A DNA stretch of 64,000 nt, taken from contig NZ_JAFFPT010000025.1 in the NCBI RefSeq assembly GCF_016918785.1, forward strand, positions 232,001-296,000, read 5' to 3'. The notes under the pieces were generated by a model, which was not told the DNA's origin, searched no databases, and worked only from the letters and a program-made list of their open reading frames with translations. The position numbers and the translations under genes are program-made. Source of the DNA: Leptospira ainazelensis (GTDB lineage: Bacteria > Spirochaetota > Leptospiria > Leptospirales > Leptospiraceae). Below, piece by piece: positions 12,331-26,848 of this stretch; positions within the stretch are counted from its first letter, which is position 1; each line of letters opens with the position of its first letter.

Positions 12331-13230
12331 ATGCTCTTACAGTATTTGAAATTGCTCCGGATCCATCAATGGATCAAAAACGTAATCATTTTTGCGGGCA
12401 TTATATTTGCAAAAAAATTAACCGATCCGGAATCTCTTCAGCGTGTAGTTTCCGCATTCTTTTTGTTTTCACTGGTTGCAAGTTGTCAGTATGTAATCAA
12501 CGATTATCTGGATCGTAAGGAAGACGCGCTTCATCCGGAGAAAAAACACAGACCCCTTGCTTCCGGAAAATTGGATCCTTCGTTCGCTTTATTCATCACC
12601 GCGATCATTCTTCCTTTGTCTTTGATCCTTGCTTATCTTTTACATCCGATCTTTTTCGGATTGGTCGCGTTCTATCTTGTCTTTAACGTTTTATACAGCA
12701 AGTTTCTAAAACACATGGTGATCCTGGATGTGATGAGCATCAGCATCGGATTTGTGATTCGTGCGATTGCCGGCGCGGTGATTATACACGTCACCTTCTC
12801 TTCCTGGTTGCTTCTCTGTACGTTTATGTTGGCGCTTTTCTGGGGTTTTTCCAAAAGAAGGGGAGAGCTTATCATTTTGGAAGGCAACGCTAAAGGTCAC
12901 AGAAAAATTTTGGACGAATATTCCACGAGCTTTTTGGACATGATGTTGGGGATCGTCGCGACGATGACTCTGATGAGTTACGTTCTTTATGTGACGAGTC
13001 CGACTACGATTGCGAATCTTGGAACCGATCAAATGATTTATACGATTCCGATCGTTGTGTATGCGATCTTTCGATCTCTTTACATCATCTATATTAAGAA
13101 TATGGGACACAACCCTACGAAGGCGATTCTTTCCGATTGGGGGGTTTTGGTTGCCGGTGTGATCTGGGTAGCCTTGGTGATCGCGATCATGTATTCCGGT
13201 TTTGGAAAAGGCGTTCGTTTCGATTTATAA
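12331..13230 (+). CDS. UbiA-family prenyltransferase (decaprenyl-phosphate phosphoribosyltransferase-like)
   Basis: A 299-residue polytopic membrane protein. The first Asp-rich motif NDYLDRKED (57-65) sits in HPEKKHRPLASG context, which is typical of the branch that transfers phosphoribose to polyprenyl phosphate (Rv3806c-like). The second motif region is DEYSTSFLDMML. About eight to nine hydrophobic segments follow. If the assignment holds it supplies an activated arabinose or ribose lipid for cell-envelope glycans. A generic UbiA role (quinone or haem) is the alternative. It may be co-transcribed with eutC, 87 bases upstream, but no functional link is evident. Confidence 0.8.
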   Translation: MLLQYLKLLRIHQWIKNVIIFAGIIFAKKLTDPESLQRVVSAFFLFSLVASCQYVINDYLDRKEDALHPEKKHRPLASGKLDPSFALFITAIILPLSLILAYLLHPIFFGLVAFYLVFNVLYSKFLKHMVILDVMSISIGFVIRAIAGAVIIHVTFSSWLLLCTFMLALFWGFSKRRGELIILEGNAKGHRKILDEYSTSFLDMMLGIVATMTLMSYVLYVTSPTTIANLGTDQMIYTIPIVVYAIFRSLYIIYIKNMGHNPTKAILSDWGVLVAGVIWVALVIAIMYSGFGKGVRFDL

Positions 13231-13512
13231 TTTTTTCTAAATCGCCTTTGTGATCCGGTCAAAGAATGAGAGACGTCGCCCAGTTTTACTTTGAAACGGA
13301 CTTTAAGTACGATCTAAGAAAAATTCACGGAGAAAATTCGTTCTCGGAATTCCGACCAGTCGTTGTCAGAGAGGATTTTTTCTTAGGAGTTCCTACTTTA
13401 TTTTGTCGGTAAAATTTCCGATTTCAGTGCAAACGGTCGCTGCAAATTCCAATCTCAAAAATCGGTGATCACGGCTTGTAACAATTCCTAACGTAGATCG
13501 AATCTAAAATAT
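13231..13512. other. Intergenic region carrying both dispersed palindromes
   Basis: No gene is seen. It contains TCGGAATTCCGA (13344-13355) and TAGGAGTTCCTA (13384-13395), both also found in other intergenic parts of the window. It separates the UbiA gene from the TlpA-like gene. Confidence 0.55.
13384..13395. repeat. TAGGAGTTCCTA intergenic motif
   Basis: A 12-bp motif with arms TAGGA/TCCTA. It recurs exactly at 27012-27023 and 41725-41736, with close variants at 26849-26860, 26919-26930 and 41579-41589. Confidence 0.6.
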
Positions 13513-14019
13513 ATGAAAGAAATTTTTAAAAAGACGGCTAATATCGCACTTTGGGTAGTTCTTTTTCTCATCATTACGATCGGACTTTCTATCTTTAAGG
13601 CCTCGGATTTGAAACCTTCCCTTTCATTAAACGGAATGACTCAAACCGACGGGCAAAAATTCGATTCTCAAAATCGAGTTTCAGTCGTTTATTTTTGGGC
13701 CACCTGGTGCGGAGTTTGCTCTACGAATCTCCCATTGGTTCAATGGTATTCCAATCTCCTGAAAAACAGCGATCGATTCTCCTTTGTTTCCGTCGAAGAA
13801 GGGGAGGACGCTCTGAAACTTGCAAAGTATATCCAAGAACGTGAAGTGAAGTTCAACGTAGTAACGGGAAATTCAAAATTCTTAAATGAATGGAAAGTAA
13901 ACGCTTATCCCGCTTTTTTTATTTTGGATCGGAATGGAGTGATTCGATTTGCGGATTCCGGTATCATGAATCCCCTCAGTTTGTTTTTAAGAATTTGGAT
14001 TTCCTTCCTTTTCTTCTGA
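13513..14019 (+). CDS. TlpA-like membrane-anchored thioredoxin protein
   Basis: A 168-residue thiol-disulfide oxidoreductase with an N-terminal membrane anchor (about 10-28). The thioredoxin active site is WCGVC (C66 and C69) within VVYFWATWC, and the cis-proline is P132 ([10 protein letters not shown]). This topology places the domain in the periplasm, where relatives reduce apocytochromes or maintain redox balance. There is no cytochrome biogenesis gene beside it. The final residues are hydrophobic ([12 protein letters not shown]), which is odd for TlpA and could be a second membrane-contacting segment. No strong ribosome site precedes the ATG. Confidence 0.82.
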   Translation: MKEIFKKTANIALWVVLFLIITIGLSIFKASDLKPSLSLNGMTQTDGQKFDSQNRVSVVYFWATWCGVCSTNLPLVQWYSNLLKNSDRFSFVSVEEGEDALKLAKYIQEREVKFNVVTGNSKFLNEWKVNAYPAFFILDRNGVIRFADSGIMNPLSLFLRIWISFLFF

Positions 14020-14245
14020 TCGTTTCTTCGATATTTCATATTCGATTTTCTGAATCCTATTCTTAAGTGATCCTGACGATCGGCAAGAACCGCTATTCCT
14101 GAAGTTGTAATGAAAAAAAGGACGACTCAATCCGGAAATATTTTTCCTAAAATGGTTCTTTAATTTTGGATAATGATTGTAAAAAGAATCTTTTTTTCAT
14201 CCATTTCTTATAGAGACCTATTTTTGTTTTAGGGAAATAATTTTA

Positions 14246-15625
14246 ATGCGAACCGATTCCTCTTTCCGATTTGCCATTCTCCCGATTCTTTTTTTCCTGA
14301 TTTTAGGATGTAAGGAAAAAACCCCGGAAAACGCCTGTGATCCTTCTTCCGAGACTTTTTTAAAAGCCTCGATTCTCAGCTCGGCTTCCGGAAATTTATA
14401 TCCAGTCTGCGCTCCGGCGCCTCAGTCCTTGAGTTATCCGAGCGCCGTTTTTGCAAACGGAAGTCCGATCAGTTTGGTTCCAAACGCCGTCGGAAACGGA
14501 CTGAGTTTTTCCGTTTCCCCTTCGCTTCCTACGGGTGTGGTTCTCGATTCGTTTAGCGGTCTTATATCGGGTTCTTATATCGGTTACTCGGGAGTGGACA
14601 GAATCTATCAGGTCAAGGCTTCCAATTCTTCGGGAAGCGTAAGTTATTCTTTAGAATTGATTCTTTATGGAATCGCACCTTTGAAGACGGGGCAAACCGT
14701 ATGTTCCGATTCCGCAGGAGTGGCCATCGCCTGTACGGGAACAAAACAGGACGGAGAATTGCAAAACGGAATCAACCCTAGTTTTTCGGGACCAAATCTG
14801 ATCACAGGAACCGACTACACGACGACTGATAATTTTTCCGGTTTGATCTGGAAGACTTGTAGCGAAGGGTTATCGGGGCCTGCTTGCGGAAGCGGGGCCT
14901 TTAGCACTTTGAACTGGGCAGCGGCCAACACAGCCTGTACCAATCTCAACGCGGGAATCGGTTACGCGAATCGAACCGATTGGAGACTTGCCTCCGCGAA
15001 GGAATTGGTTACGATCTTAAGTTATAACGGAGCCGCTCCTGCGACGTATTCGACGCCGTTTCCGGTAACGAACGGTTCAGGGTATTGGAGTATTACTCCC
15101 TATGTTCCTTTGATTGCGACCGACAACTGGTATGTTTCTTTTACGGATGGAACGATCGGAGAGACCATCCAGGCAAACACGAATAACGTTCGTTGTGTTT
15201 CAGGGTCGTCGCTTCCCGCACAACTTTTCAAAGACAACGGCGATTCCACAGTGACCGACGTAAACACCGGTTTGATTTGGGCCCAGTGTAGCGCGGGTTT
15301 GTCCGGAAGCGGATGTGCGACGGGCGCCGTTTCCTTTCCAAATTGGACAAACGCCCTTCTTACCTGCAACAATCTGAGTTTGGCCGGCAGGGTTTGGCGT
15401 TTGCCTTCCGTAAACGAATTGAGTAGTTTGACCGACTTGAGCGTCGCAAATCCGGCAATCAAATCTTCTTATTTTCCAGGAACCTTTAACGGGAATTATT
15501 GGACTTCGACTACCTATACGAATCCGACCGATGCTTGGATCGTTCAGTTTGGAGCCGGCAATATCGTTACCAATTTGACAAAAGGCGCCACCGCGGGAGT
15601 TCGTTGTGTAACAACCGGCCCTTGA
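14246..15625 (+). CDS. DUF1566-type lipoprotein with two Lcl repeats
   Basis: A 459-residue lipoprotein. The signal peptide ends in FLILGC, giving a lipidated cysteine at residue 22. An Ig-like segment (about 65-135) contains FSVSPSLPTGVVLDSFSGLISG, typical of the putative-Ig family. Two tandem DUF1566/Lcl domains follow, each with a T-GLIW-x-C-x-GLSG start (about 200 and 344), a W-RLAS/LPS-x-EL core and a final VRCV strand. The paired cysteines within each repeat suggest disulfides, so surface or periplasmic exposure is likely. Function is unknown; relatives are adhesin-like or secreted. It is monocistronic, with AGGG upstream of the ATG. Confidence 0.8.
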   Translation: MRTDSSFRFAILPILFFLILGCKEKTPENACDPSSETFLKASILSSASGNLYPVCAPAPQSLSYPSAVFANGSPISLVPNAVGNGLSFSVSPSLPTGVVLDSFSGLISGSYIGYSGVDRIYQVKASNSSGSVSYSLELILYGIAPLKTGQTVCSDSAGVAIACTGTKQDGELQNGINPSFSGPNLITGTDYTTTDNFSGLIWKTCSEGLSGPACGSGAFSTLNWAAANTACTNLNAGIGYANRTDWRLASAKELVTILSYNGAAPATYSTPFPVTNGSGYWSITPYVPLIATDNWYVSFTDGTIGETIQANTNNVRCVSGSSLPAQLFKDNGDSTVTDVNTGLIWAQCSAGLSGSGCATGAVSFPNWTNALLTCNNLSLAGRVWRLPSVNELSSLTDLSVANPAIKSSYFPGTFNGNYWTSTTYTNPTDAWIVQFGAGNIVTNLTKGATAGVRCVTTGP

Positions 15626-15680
15626 GTTTTATGGAATGAGTTCGTTCAGATTCGAATCTCCTCCAACCGATATGTAATGT

Positions 15681-16463
15681 ATGGAGCCTTTTAAGCCAAA
15701 ACCTCTTCTGAATAAGTCGGAACTCCGGCAGATAAAAAAGTCCAGAACGAGAGTCGAGGGAAAAAAGGTAATCACCGACGACGTCAAAAAACTCAAGTCT
15801 CTGAGTGTAACCCCCGACCTTCCAAAAAAAGAACTCATTCAATATTACAAAGAACCGATCTGGATCGAATATTATATTCCTCGAGAATCGAGATTCGCCT
15901 ACGAAGTAAAATATCTTTTTGTAAAGTTAATCGATCCCATTCCTCGTCCCGAACCGGCGGATAAAATTTTGAGAGAAGCCGTTGCCAAGGGAGAATTTAT
16001 AGATATCATCGAAGTTCTTTTTCAACATCCCGAAAAGGAAGATCTGATTCGAAGCAGTTATCTGAACACCTTTCCGTTCTTAGAATCCATCTCCGCGAAT
16101 TATAAACAGTATTTAAAAAGCCAAGACGCTTACGATCTGAGAATTCCCCTTTTTCATACGGAAGCTTTGATGAAACGGGAGCCTACGGTTGCAACTTTGG
16201 AATTCATAGGTCCCTTTACGATTCTTAATCTCAATTGGCTGATCCGAAAACTCAACGAAGCGGGAGAAGAATTTTCACTCGAAGATGAAACCATTTCAGT
16301 TCTAATCAAAAGAAGGAACGAATACTGGGAACAAAATTCTCTCGAAGTCGATGAGGACTTCGAACTTTTCGCCGCACTTTTTTATGAGCAGGCATTTCCG
16401 CACAGAGGTTCCGAGTATGACGACGCCTTGCTCTTGAGAGAAACCGACGACCCTAAAGTCTAA
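15681..16463 (+). CDS. Unknown protein of 260 residues
   Basis: I do not recognise this family. The product has no signal peptide or membrane segment. It is strongly charged, opening with [20 protein letters not shown] and ending with an acidic stretch. Predicted secondary structure is mostly helical. The coding frame is clean and codon use matches the neighbours, so it is a real gene. It overlaps the convergent acyltransferase gene by four bases at the stop codons. Confidence 0.7.
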   Translation: MEPFKPKPLLNKSELRQIKKSRTRVEGKKVITDDVKKLKSLSVTPDLPKKELIQYYKEPIWIEYYIPRESRFAYEVKYLFVKLIDPIPRPEPADKILREAVAKGEFIDIIEVLFQHPEKEDLIRSSYLNTFPFLESISANYKQYLKSQDAYDLRIPLFHTEALMKREPTVATLEFIGPFTILNLNWLIRKLNEAGEEFSLEDETISVLIKRRNEYWEQNSLEVDEDFELFAALFYEQAFPHRGSEYDDALLLRETDDPKV

Positions 16464-17668
16464 CTTAATTTTTTTTGTCTTCCCGTAAGTTTGTCTTTGA
16501 GTATCAGGAACGGTTCTTCGATTAACAAAAAGAAGAACCAGGATATAAGAAACGTAACGAGGACCAGATAAACGCTCGTAAGCAAAAACATCCCCACGGT
16601 CGGCGTACTTTGCAACAAAGGAAGAATTTTTTTGGCCGCAATCGGAATCGCAAATATATGCCAAAGATACGCCGTATAACCAAGACGCGCAAACGGTCGA
16701 AAAACTCCAAGACTGAAAAAACTTTTTAAGAATCCGGGATAAAAGGAAAAATACATAAGAATTCCGAAACCGAAGGAAAGCATAACGGGCCGCAAAACAA
16801 GCGCCCAAGAAGTACCCGGGTCGATCTGATGCGCGTAGATCACGATCGCAATTCCAAAAACGAGAATAGAAAGAATTGCCACCTTATATTTTTCGGCTCT
16901 TTCCGCGGTAAGAGGAAAGTGGTGAAAAATTTCATACACGATCATTCCCGCAAGAATCGAATCGAATCTCGCGTGAAAATTGTAAGCCGCATCCATATTC
17001 GGAGGAAAGGCGAGATTCATTCTTACAAAAAAGGCGGTTAAAAATCCCGCAAAATAAAAAAGAAACCGAACTTGAATGTTCACTCTAAAAAGAAAGACCG
17101 CGCAGAGAAACGGAAGAATGAGATAAAAATGTTCTTCGATGGAAAGAGACCATCCTCCGTTGTAAAGATAGTGAGGATAAATATCGGAAAGATAGAATAT
17201 ATCCACCCAGATGTATTCCATTCTTATCTTAGTTTCCGCGATCAAAGAAAGAATCTGCGCGTTATCGATTTGTATGGATTCTAATTTAGCCAATTGCTGG
17301 GATTTGCTGTAGTAAAGAATTGCGAGAGCGAAGTAAAACGCCGGAAAAATACGCAACGACCTTTTTATAAAGAATTGTTTGATTTCGAGCTTTCCGTTTC
17401 TTTCGTGTTCTCGAAATAATCCCCCGTAGATCAGAAAACCGCTGAGCAAAAAGAAAAAATCCACTCCGGAAGAGAGAGAACCCAGAAACAAACGTAAAGG
17501 ATCCGGGTCGCCCGGAAGGATCGTTTTTGCAGTAACCCAGGCGTGAAACACGACTACAAATAAAATCGAAATCGCGCGAATTCCGTTTAGATTTTCGTAT
17601 TCGTTTTCCTTTTTGTAAAAAATAGATAAACAGTATTCTTTTATATTCGTTTTTTTTAAAATACTCAT
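16460..17668 (-). CDS. Acyltransferase family 3 membrane protein
   Basis: A 402-residue polytopic membrane acyltransferase of the OafA/NodX type, which O-acylates surface polysaccharides or lipids. The catalytic-region histidine is in [30 protein letters not shown] and the following [13 protein letters not shown] with conserved arginines are classic for the family. [17 protein letters not shown] is the conserved W-S-L-x-x-E-x-x-F-Y motif. About ten membrane helices are visible. It is the most downstream gene of the minus-strand envelope group with lepB and the two glycosyltransferase-like genes. Confidence 0.9.
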   Translation of the reverse strand: MSILKKTNIKEYCLSIFYKKENEYENLNGIRAISILFVVVFHAWVTAKTILPGDPDPLRLFLGSLSSGVDFFFLLSGFLIYGGLFREHERNGKLEIKQFFIKRSLRIFPAFYFALAILYYSKSQQLAKLESIQIDNAQILSLIAETKIRMEYIWVDIFYLSDIYPHYLYNGGWSLSIEEHFYLILPFLCAVFLFRVNIQVRFLFYFAGFLTAFFVRMNLAFPPNMDAAYNFHARFDSILAGMIVYEIFHHFPLTAERAEKYKVAILSILVFGIAIVIYAHQIDPGTSWALVLRPVMLSFGFGILMYFSFYPGFLKSFFSLGVFRPFARLGYTAYLWHIFAIPIAAKKILPLLQSTPTVGMFLLTSVYLVLVTFLISWFFFLLIEEPFLILKDKLTGRQKKLS

Positions 17669-17723
17669 ATAGATTTCTTTCTGCGTTTGTTATACTTTTT
17701 GTTTGTAGTAAATGTGAGGATGT

Positions 17724-18305
17724 TCATAAAAAAAGCCAGACTTTTCCTCTGAGTTTTTGAAACGGAACCAAACCGTAGTTTCTAGAATCGGTTGAATTTT
17801 CCCGATTGTCCCCCAAAACTAAAAAGTAACCGGGTGGAATTCTTCCCGCGTCGCCGATGGGAACGTTTCCTTTTACCGCGGTCATCGGGATCATGGAAAG
17901 GGAAGGCGCGATGGTTTTAAATCCAGGTTTTAAAAACGTTTCCTGAAGAGGACCGTCGTTGATTAGGATTCGATCGTTTTCAAAACGGAAATAATCGCCG
18001 GGCAAACCGACGACCCGTTTTAAACTCAGTTCTTCTTCGAGTCCATCCAAAACCAAAACGTCGAATCTGTCGACTTGTCCTTCCAAGAAAGAAATTTCCC
18101 ATTTTCCGATCCGCGCGGGAAAACCCCATTTGGTCACTAAAATTAGATCACCTTCCTTATAAGAAGGAGCCATCGAATATCCGGAGATAAAGTAGATTTG
18201 AAACAAAAAAACCCGCATCAAAATGATCGTAAAAAGAGAAAGAAAGACGGGAGAAATCTTCCAGAGCGTTTTCGAAATCTTCCCTTCTTTTTCGGAGTTT
18301 TTCAT
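17724..18305 (-). CDS. lepB: Signal peptidase I
   Basis: A 193-residue membrane-bound serine protease that removes signal peptides. A single N-terminal anchor (about 18-38) precedes the box B serine in SGYSMAPSY (S44). The catalytic lysine is in LKRVVGLPGD (K96), and box E is GDNRENSTDSR (165-175). It is shorter than E. coli LepB and matches compact bacterial forms. It lies in a minus-strand group with envelope genes, 55 bases before the acyltransferase. Confidence 0.93.
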   Translation of the reverse strand: MKNSEKEGKISKTLWKISPVFLSLFTIILMRVFLFQIYFISGYSMAPSYKEGDLILVTKWGFPARIGKWEISFLEGQVDRFDVLVLDGLEEELSLKRVVGLPGDYFRFENDRILINDGPLQETFLKPGFKTIAPSLSMIPMTAVKGNVPIGDAGRIPPGYFLVLGDNRENSTDSRNYGLVPFQKLRGKVWLFL

Positions 18306-18420
18306 ACGAGACTGGAACAGAATCCGTTGTAAGAGTCAGGAGGAAAAGTCAAAAATTCAACGGAGTATTTGAATCTAAGGGAATTCTTGGTTCACTGTTT
18401 TTATTTGAAATAGGCCGACT

Positions 18421-19956
18421 CTATTTCGGAACCAGCTCAGTGATTTGAATCAAGCTATCTCCTTTTCTAATTTCCGTAATTGTATATCGATCTTTGAGAC
18501 GATCTTTTGCATATTTATATAAGGATCGGTCCAAGATGTCTTCAATCAGAATGAAAGGTAATTTTCCATTTTCTAAAACGATAGTATTTAGATCTTCCGG
18601 TTTTGATAGTAATAATATCGTTTGATCGAGGTAGTTCATGCCGAAGGTATTTGCAATATTATTCTTTTGAGTAACGAAAACTTTCGAATTGTCCCAAGGA
18701 ATTTCAGATTGAATCTGCGCTAATTGTTGGGAAATTTTTCGCATGGATCGAATCACTTTTTGGTTTAGATTGAGAGAAATAAGAATCAAAAGTCCCAGAG
18801 TTATAAAAATAAATTTTTGAAACATCGGCTTTGTGTTTTCAATTCGTTTGAATTCTTTAAGCAGGAGAATCGGGATAAATACGCTGCACGTAAAATACCG
18901 GGAACCCCAATCTATATTTGAATCGTTCGGAGTCAAAATGCAAACGAGAATTAGGTTTGTGATGAAGCTTATAATCCAGATTTGCGAACTTTTGAGGATT
19001 TTATTCCAATTCCAGATACAAAATCCGATTACAAAAATATACCAAGGAGAATATCCAAAAAAGCCGACTCTTCCATTGCCGCTGATCAGCAAACTTTGGA
19101 TGCTACCGAATTTTGTGGACCAGTCAAAATCTAGAATTGAATGATTCGACGCAACTCGAGGTCCAAAGAAAGAATCGTAATGAATGAAGTTGTAAATCAC
19201 AAAGGAAGAAAATAGAATCGAGAATCCGAAAGCGAAAAGAAATCCTTTTAGCGAATCTTCAAATTGAATTTTTCTTAAGCGACTAAATGCGATTAGAAAA
19301 AAGGAGAATAAAAAGGAAAAGGCGAATAAGATTACTTCCGGTCTATACCAGCAAGATACTCCGACTAGAATTCCGGAAAAAAAGTAGTGGAATCGATTTT
19401 CAGTTAAGAACTCAGATCCTTCCTTCAACAGAAATAAAATTCCCAATAAAACCAAAGTTACGGCAACGGAAACATCCGAAAAAGAAAGAAAATGGTGCAG
19501 AAGTGGTGTTCCGATCAAAACCACAATCGGAATCAGATATTGCCTTGTGATCTTGTAGAGTATAATCAGATAAATCCAAAATAAAAATGCGGAAAAGTAT
19601 AAAATCCCTTCCTGAAATCCGAGGGCCACAAAAGGAGCGGATAGGATCGTATTCGCGAAGGGGAAGGGTGTTATCTTTTCACCGGAGCGAGATGTTGAAG
19701 TTCCGATCAAAAAATACTTAAAGTCGGGATCGATGGATTTTCCGAGATAAAAAACCTCTTGAGATTGAAATCCGGATTCTATCCAGCCTTTTGTTTGAAG
19801 AACTTTTACCAGACTATCGGCTGCGAATGAGTTTTTAGGTATTGTAAAACAGGTAGCGATTAAACAGAATGAAAGGGTGAGCAGAGCAATGAATACTTGT
19901 ATAAAAATCCTAAAGAAAGGATTTTCTAATTGTTTGGCGAATATCCGGGTCTTCAT
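18421..19956 (-). CDS. Polytopic glycosyltransferase-like membrane protein, paralogue B
   Basis: A 511-residue protein with ten or more hydrophobic helices and a C-terminal soluble part (from about residue 410). It shares layout and several segments with the upstream 532-residue protein: a ...FYLGKSIDPDFKYFLI... type first loop, APFVALGF followed by GILYFSAFLF, a central GRVGFFGYSPWYIF, and NDSNIDWGSRYFT. This resembles GT-C type glycosyltransferases that use lipid-linked sugars. I believe it corresponds to the Leptospira family named after LA_3751/LA_3752, but this is from memory. Substrate is unknown. Confidence 0.68.
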   Translation of the reverse strand: MKTRIFAKQLENPFFRIFIQVFIALLTLSFCLIATCFTIPKNSFAADSLVKVLQTKGWIESGFQSQEVFYLGKSIDPDFKYFLIGTSTSRSGEKITPFPFANTILSAPFVALGFQEGILYFSAFLFWIYLIILYKITRQYLIPIVVLIGTPLLHHFLSFSDVSVAVTLVLLGILFLLKEGSEFLTENRFHYFFSGILVGVSCWYRPEVILFAFSFLFSFFLIAFSRLRKIQFEDSLKGFLFAFGFSILFSSFVIYNFIHYDSFFGPRVASNHSILDFDWSTKFGSIQSLLISGNGRVGFFGYSPWYIFVIGFCIWNWNKILKSSQIWIISFITNLILVCILTPNDSNIDWGSRYFTCSVFIPILLLKEFKRIENTKPMFQKFIFITLGLLILISLNLNQKVIRSMRKISQQLAQIQSEIPWDNSKVFVTQKNNIANTFGMNYLDQTILLLSKPEDLNTIVLENGKLPFILIEDILDRSLYKYAKDRLKDRYTITEIRKGDSLIQITELVPK

Positions 19957-20023
19957 AAGCTGTTGTTAAAAACCAATGTTCGTTTAGATTGAAAGTCATC
20001 CGGTTTAGAGACAACCGGAAATA

Positions 20024-21622
20024 CTATTCTTTTCTGCTATAAATTCCGTAAAGAATTTCGATGCTTCCCAGACTTTGTTTTTTTAAAATCTGAATCGACC
20101 GAATTTTAGAAATGGCTTCCGGATCGAACTGATTGAGATAAGCAAACATTCCGTTTTTTGTATCTTTTTCGTATTTCAGATCTTTCATACCTTCGGTGTA
20201 TTCTTTTGTATAAGCGAAGTATTCAAATGAAACCGAAGATTTTTTTTGAGACAAGGAGAATTTTTCCAGGAACTCGGCTAACTCCTGTACGTTGGTCGCC
20301 TCGTAAACTCTTCCTTGAAAGTAAAGTTCCTCGCCGGCCATTCCTCCGATCAAACCGTTCTGGAAGACCAAAAGATTTTCCTTCGGTTCTTTTAAAATGA
20401 ATTCCTGAACTCCTTTTGTGTTCTTCGCAAAACCTTTAGTAGTTTTGTAATAGATCCAAGTCGGTATAACGGATATTCCAAGAAGAAGGTAGAATGGAAT
20501 TCTCCAGAGGTAACTTTTATTTTGTAAAAACCGCAATGCCCTGGATGCAAGAAGAAAAAGTCCGGGTAAACCCGGAGTCAGATAACGGGAACCGAATTCC
20601 GCGCCTCCGTCGTTCGGAGCGGTGCTCGCAGAGATCAGAATTCCGAGGATGGACGCTCCGATCATACTTTTTTCCCGATTCTCCATTTTTTTCCAGTTTT
20701 TTAAAAAGGAGAATACGAATAATCCGGTCCCGAACAACAAAAACGGAGAATAACCGAAAAGTCCTAATTTTAGATTTCCGTAAAATAAGAGATTTATAAA
20801 ATTCTTAAATAGATTGGATCCGTCCGCGGTATCGTAATTTGCGTTGAACCTCGGTCCGAGGATCGAATGAAAGAACGTAAAATTGAATCCGCAGTAAACG
20901 AGAAAAAACAAAAAAAGAAAAATCGACACTGCGAAAAAAGAGATCCTATGTTCTCTTTTTTTTGAAAACGGGAATTGAAAAAATCCCTCAAAAATCCAAT
21001 AAATTCCCAAAAAGATCAGATATTCCAAACGGAACCAATAACAAAAAGAAAGAATTACTCCGCTTGCGATCGTTCTGATCGGAGACGGATTCTCCTTTGA
21101 TTTTTGATAGAGAAAAATCCCCGTAACAAATAAAAAAAGTCCGACTCCGACATCCATAAAAAGATAACCGTTCATCACGATCGGAGTCAAAATCGAAAAA
21201 AGAAAAATCTGCCACGAAGGAATTTTATATTCCCGTCCGAGGAGATACAAGGACGAGCCGATCAAAAACGCCGATAAAAAGTAAATTCCGTAGGCGCCTC
21301 CGAATGGATAAACGATTGCATAAAGAATTCCTAAAGAGATAGGAAAGGCGATGATCTTGTGACCGTTCGCTATCGACATCTTTAGTAGACTAAACTTGAG
21401 TTCCGGATCAAAATCAAAGCCAGGATAAAATACGTCTAGGGACCGAAACCCGCTCAGAAAAATCGATTTCCCAAGAATGAATTTTTCGTAGTGATCGGCG
21501 GAAAGAAGATATTTCGGCGGTATGGTTAAATAAAGAAAATACGAAAAAAGAAAAGCGGCCACAATCGAGCCGTATTTGTTTTGAAGAATTCGAACCGATA
21601 AATCTTTGAGTTTTGGGATCAT
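20024..21622 (-). CDS. Polytopic glycosyltransferase-like membrane protein, paralogue A
   Basis: A 532-residue paralogue of the next gene downstream. It has an N-terminal anchor, a first periplasmic loop with SADHYEKFILGKS and FYPGFDFDPELKFSL, the segment GNLKLGLFGYSPFLLFG, and the conserved APNDGGAEFGSRYLTPGLPG. The C-terminal soluble region starts near residue 415. Tandem duplication is the simplest origin of the pair, since segments and order match. It is probably a GT-C-fold enzyme adding a sugar to an envelope glycan or lipid. The ATG at 21622 has no clear ribosome site. Confidence 0.7.
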   Translation of the reverse strand: MIPKLKDLSVRILQNKYGSIVAAFLFSYFLYLTIPPKYLLSADHYEKFILGKSIFLSGFRSLDVFYPGFDFDPELKFSLLKMSIANGHKIIAFPISLGILYAIVYPFGGAYGIYFLSAFLIGSSLYLLGREYKIPSWQIFLFSILTPIVMNGYLFMDVGVGLFLFVTGIFLYQKSKENPSPIRTIASGVILSFCYWFRLEYLIFLGIYWIFEGFFQFPFSKKREHRISFFAVSIFLFLFFLVYCGFNFTFFHSILGPRFNANYDTADGSNLFKNFINLLFYGNLKLGLFGYSPFLLFGTGLFVFSFLKNWKKMENREKSMIGASILGILISASTAPNDGGAEFGSRYLTPGLPGLFLLASRALRFLQNKSYLWRIPFYLLLGISVIPTWIYYKTTKGFAKNTKGVQEFILKEPKENLLVFQNGLIGGMAGEELYFQGRVYEATNVQELAEFLEKFSLSQKKSSVSFEYFAYTKEYTEGMKDLKYEKDTKNGMFAYLNQFDPEAISKIRSIQILKKQSLGSIEILYGIYSRKE

Positions 21623-21888
21623 TGAGTTATAAAAAATTCAAAAATAGAAAAACCAATTTTAATACATTCGACATAAAAGGAAAAGATTCGGACAAAAGCT
21701 TCCTTTCATTTCGAAGTCAGCGTATCGAAATCGGTTTCGAGGTCAATCTGCTTTCAGTTCTTAAAAACAAACCCTTTGTTTCGGGATTTTTTCTCCTTTT
21801 TAGGAAACTATTTTTTTAAGAATGAGGAATTGTAAAACTAAGTATTTTTTCATTGATCCATTCCCGGAATCGTGCAAAACTTGAAGTT

Positions 21889-22470
21889 ATGCAACAGGAA
21901 ACTCCCTCCGATCCAAATCTACTTGGTCAATTTCTTTCCCAGTCTCCGGTAAAGGCTCTGATCGAACGTTACAAATCAGAAAAAGGTAAGGTTCGGAGCT
22001 TTATGGAAAAGCTTCCTCTTTACGCGAGCGGATTAAAAGGAACTGAATTTCAAAACGCGGATTCGGTCTTGAGAAAGGAATTGGCTTCTAAAATTTCCCA
22101 TCTAAAGGAACCGATGCGAAGATTGGAAGAGGCGTTTGTTTCGGCGAGAAAAATGGATCTGATCGGAAGTAGCGAAATCGCAGTCGTTCTTATCGATAAA
22201 CTTACGAACGCGATTCAATCGGCTGGATACGGACTTACCGGTCTTGGAACCGGACTCAAAGCAACTCAAGAAGAATTGGAAAAACTCGCCGAGTTTGATT
22301 TTTCACTTTTTAAAGAAGTGGAAGGGATCGAATCCAAGATCCAGGCTTTGAAAGTGACGGCGGAGTCTTCTGTGGAAGAAGTCCGAAGTTTGGTAAGCGA
22401 AATCAGAGTCGCGCTGGACGGTTTGGAAAACGCGTTTCGTTCTCGCAAGGATCTGTTTACGAAACTCTGA
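21889..22470 (+). CDS. Helical protein of unknown function upstream of the SPFH gene
   Basis: A 193-residue soluble protein, almost wholly alpha-helical, with heptad-like patterns in the second half (KATQEELEKLAEFDFSLFKEV and SSVEEVRSLVSEIRVALDGLE). The start is ATG 21889 with GAAG just upstream; an upstream TTG at 21853 gives a less likely extension. It lies 96 bases before the SPFH-SHOCT gene on the same strand and is probably in the same transcript. I do not recognise a family. The pattern suits a coiled-coil partner that could assemble with the SPFH protein. Confidence 0.65.
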   Translation: MQQETPSDPNLLGQFLSQSPVKALIERYKSEKGKVRSFMEKLPLYASGLKGTEFQNADSVLRKELASKISHLKEPMRRLEEAFVSARKMDLIGSSEIAVVLIDKLTNAIQSAGYGLTGLGTGLKATQEELEKLAEFDFSLFKEVEGIESKIQALKVTAESSVEEVRSLVSEIRVALDGLENAFRSRKDLFTKL

Positions 22471-22566
22471 ACGATATTCAAAGGTCTTATTGGATTGAAA
22501 GAATCCGGAACGATCGCGCTTCAACAAACGCGAGCAGAAATCTTAAACAATAAAAAGGAATAAATC

Positions 22567-24912
<2,346 letters not shown>

Positions 24913-25018
24913 AGCCCCCGGGTGGATCGGATCGGTTGTTGGAGATTTTTTAAGACTTTTTTTCCCAAAATTTTTTTTTTCGTCGAAAGTAGGAAGTTTT
25001 TCGTCATATCTCTAATCC

Positions 25019-26827
<1,809 letters not shown>

Positions 26828-26848
26828 GCCGTTAATACCTTAGAATGC

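Noticed and set aside
21613..21819. 68-codon plus-strand frame upstream of the helical protein
   Set aside because: No ribosome site, no conserved-looking features, and it overlaps the start of a divergent gene.
24913..25018. Terminator after thrC
   Set aside because: A T-rich stretch is present but no convincing stem precedes it.
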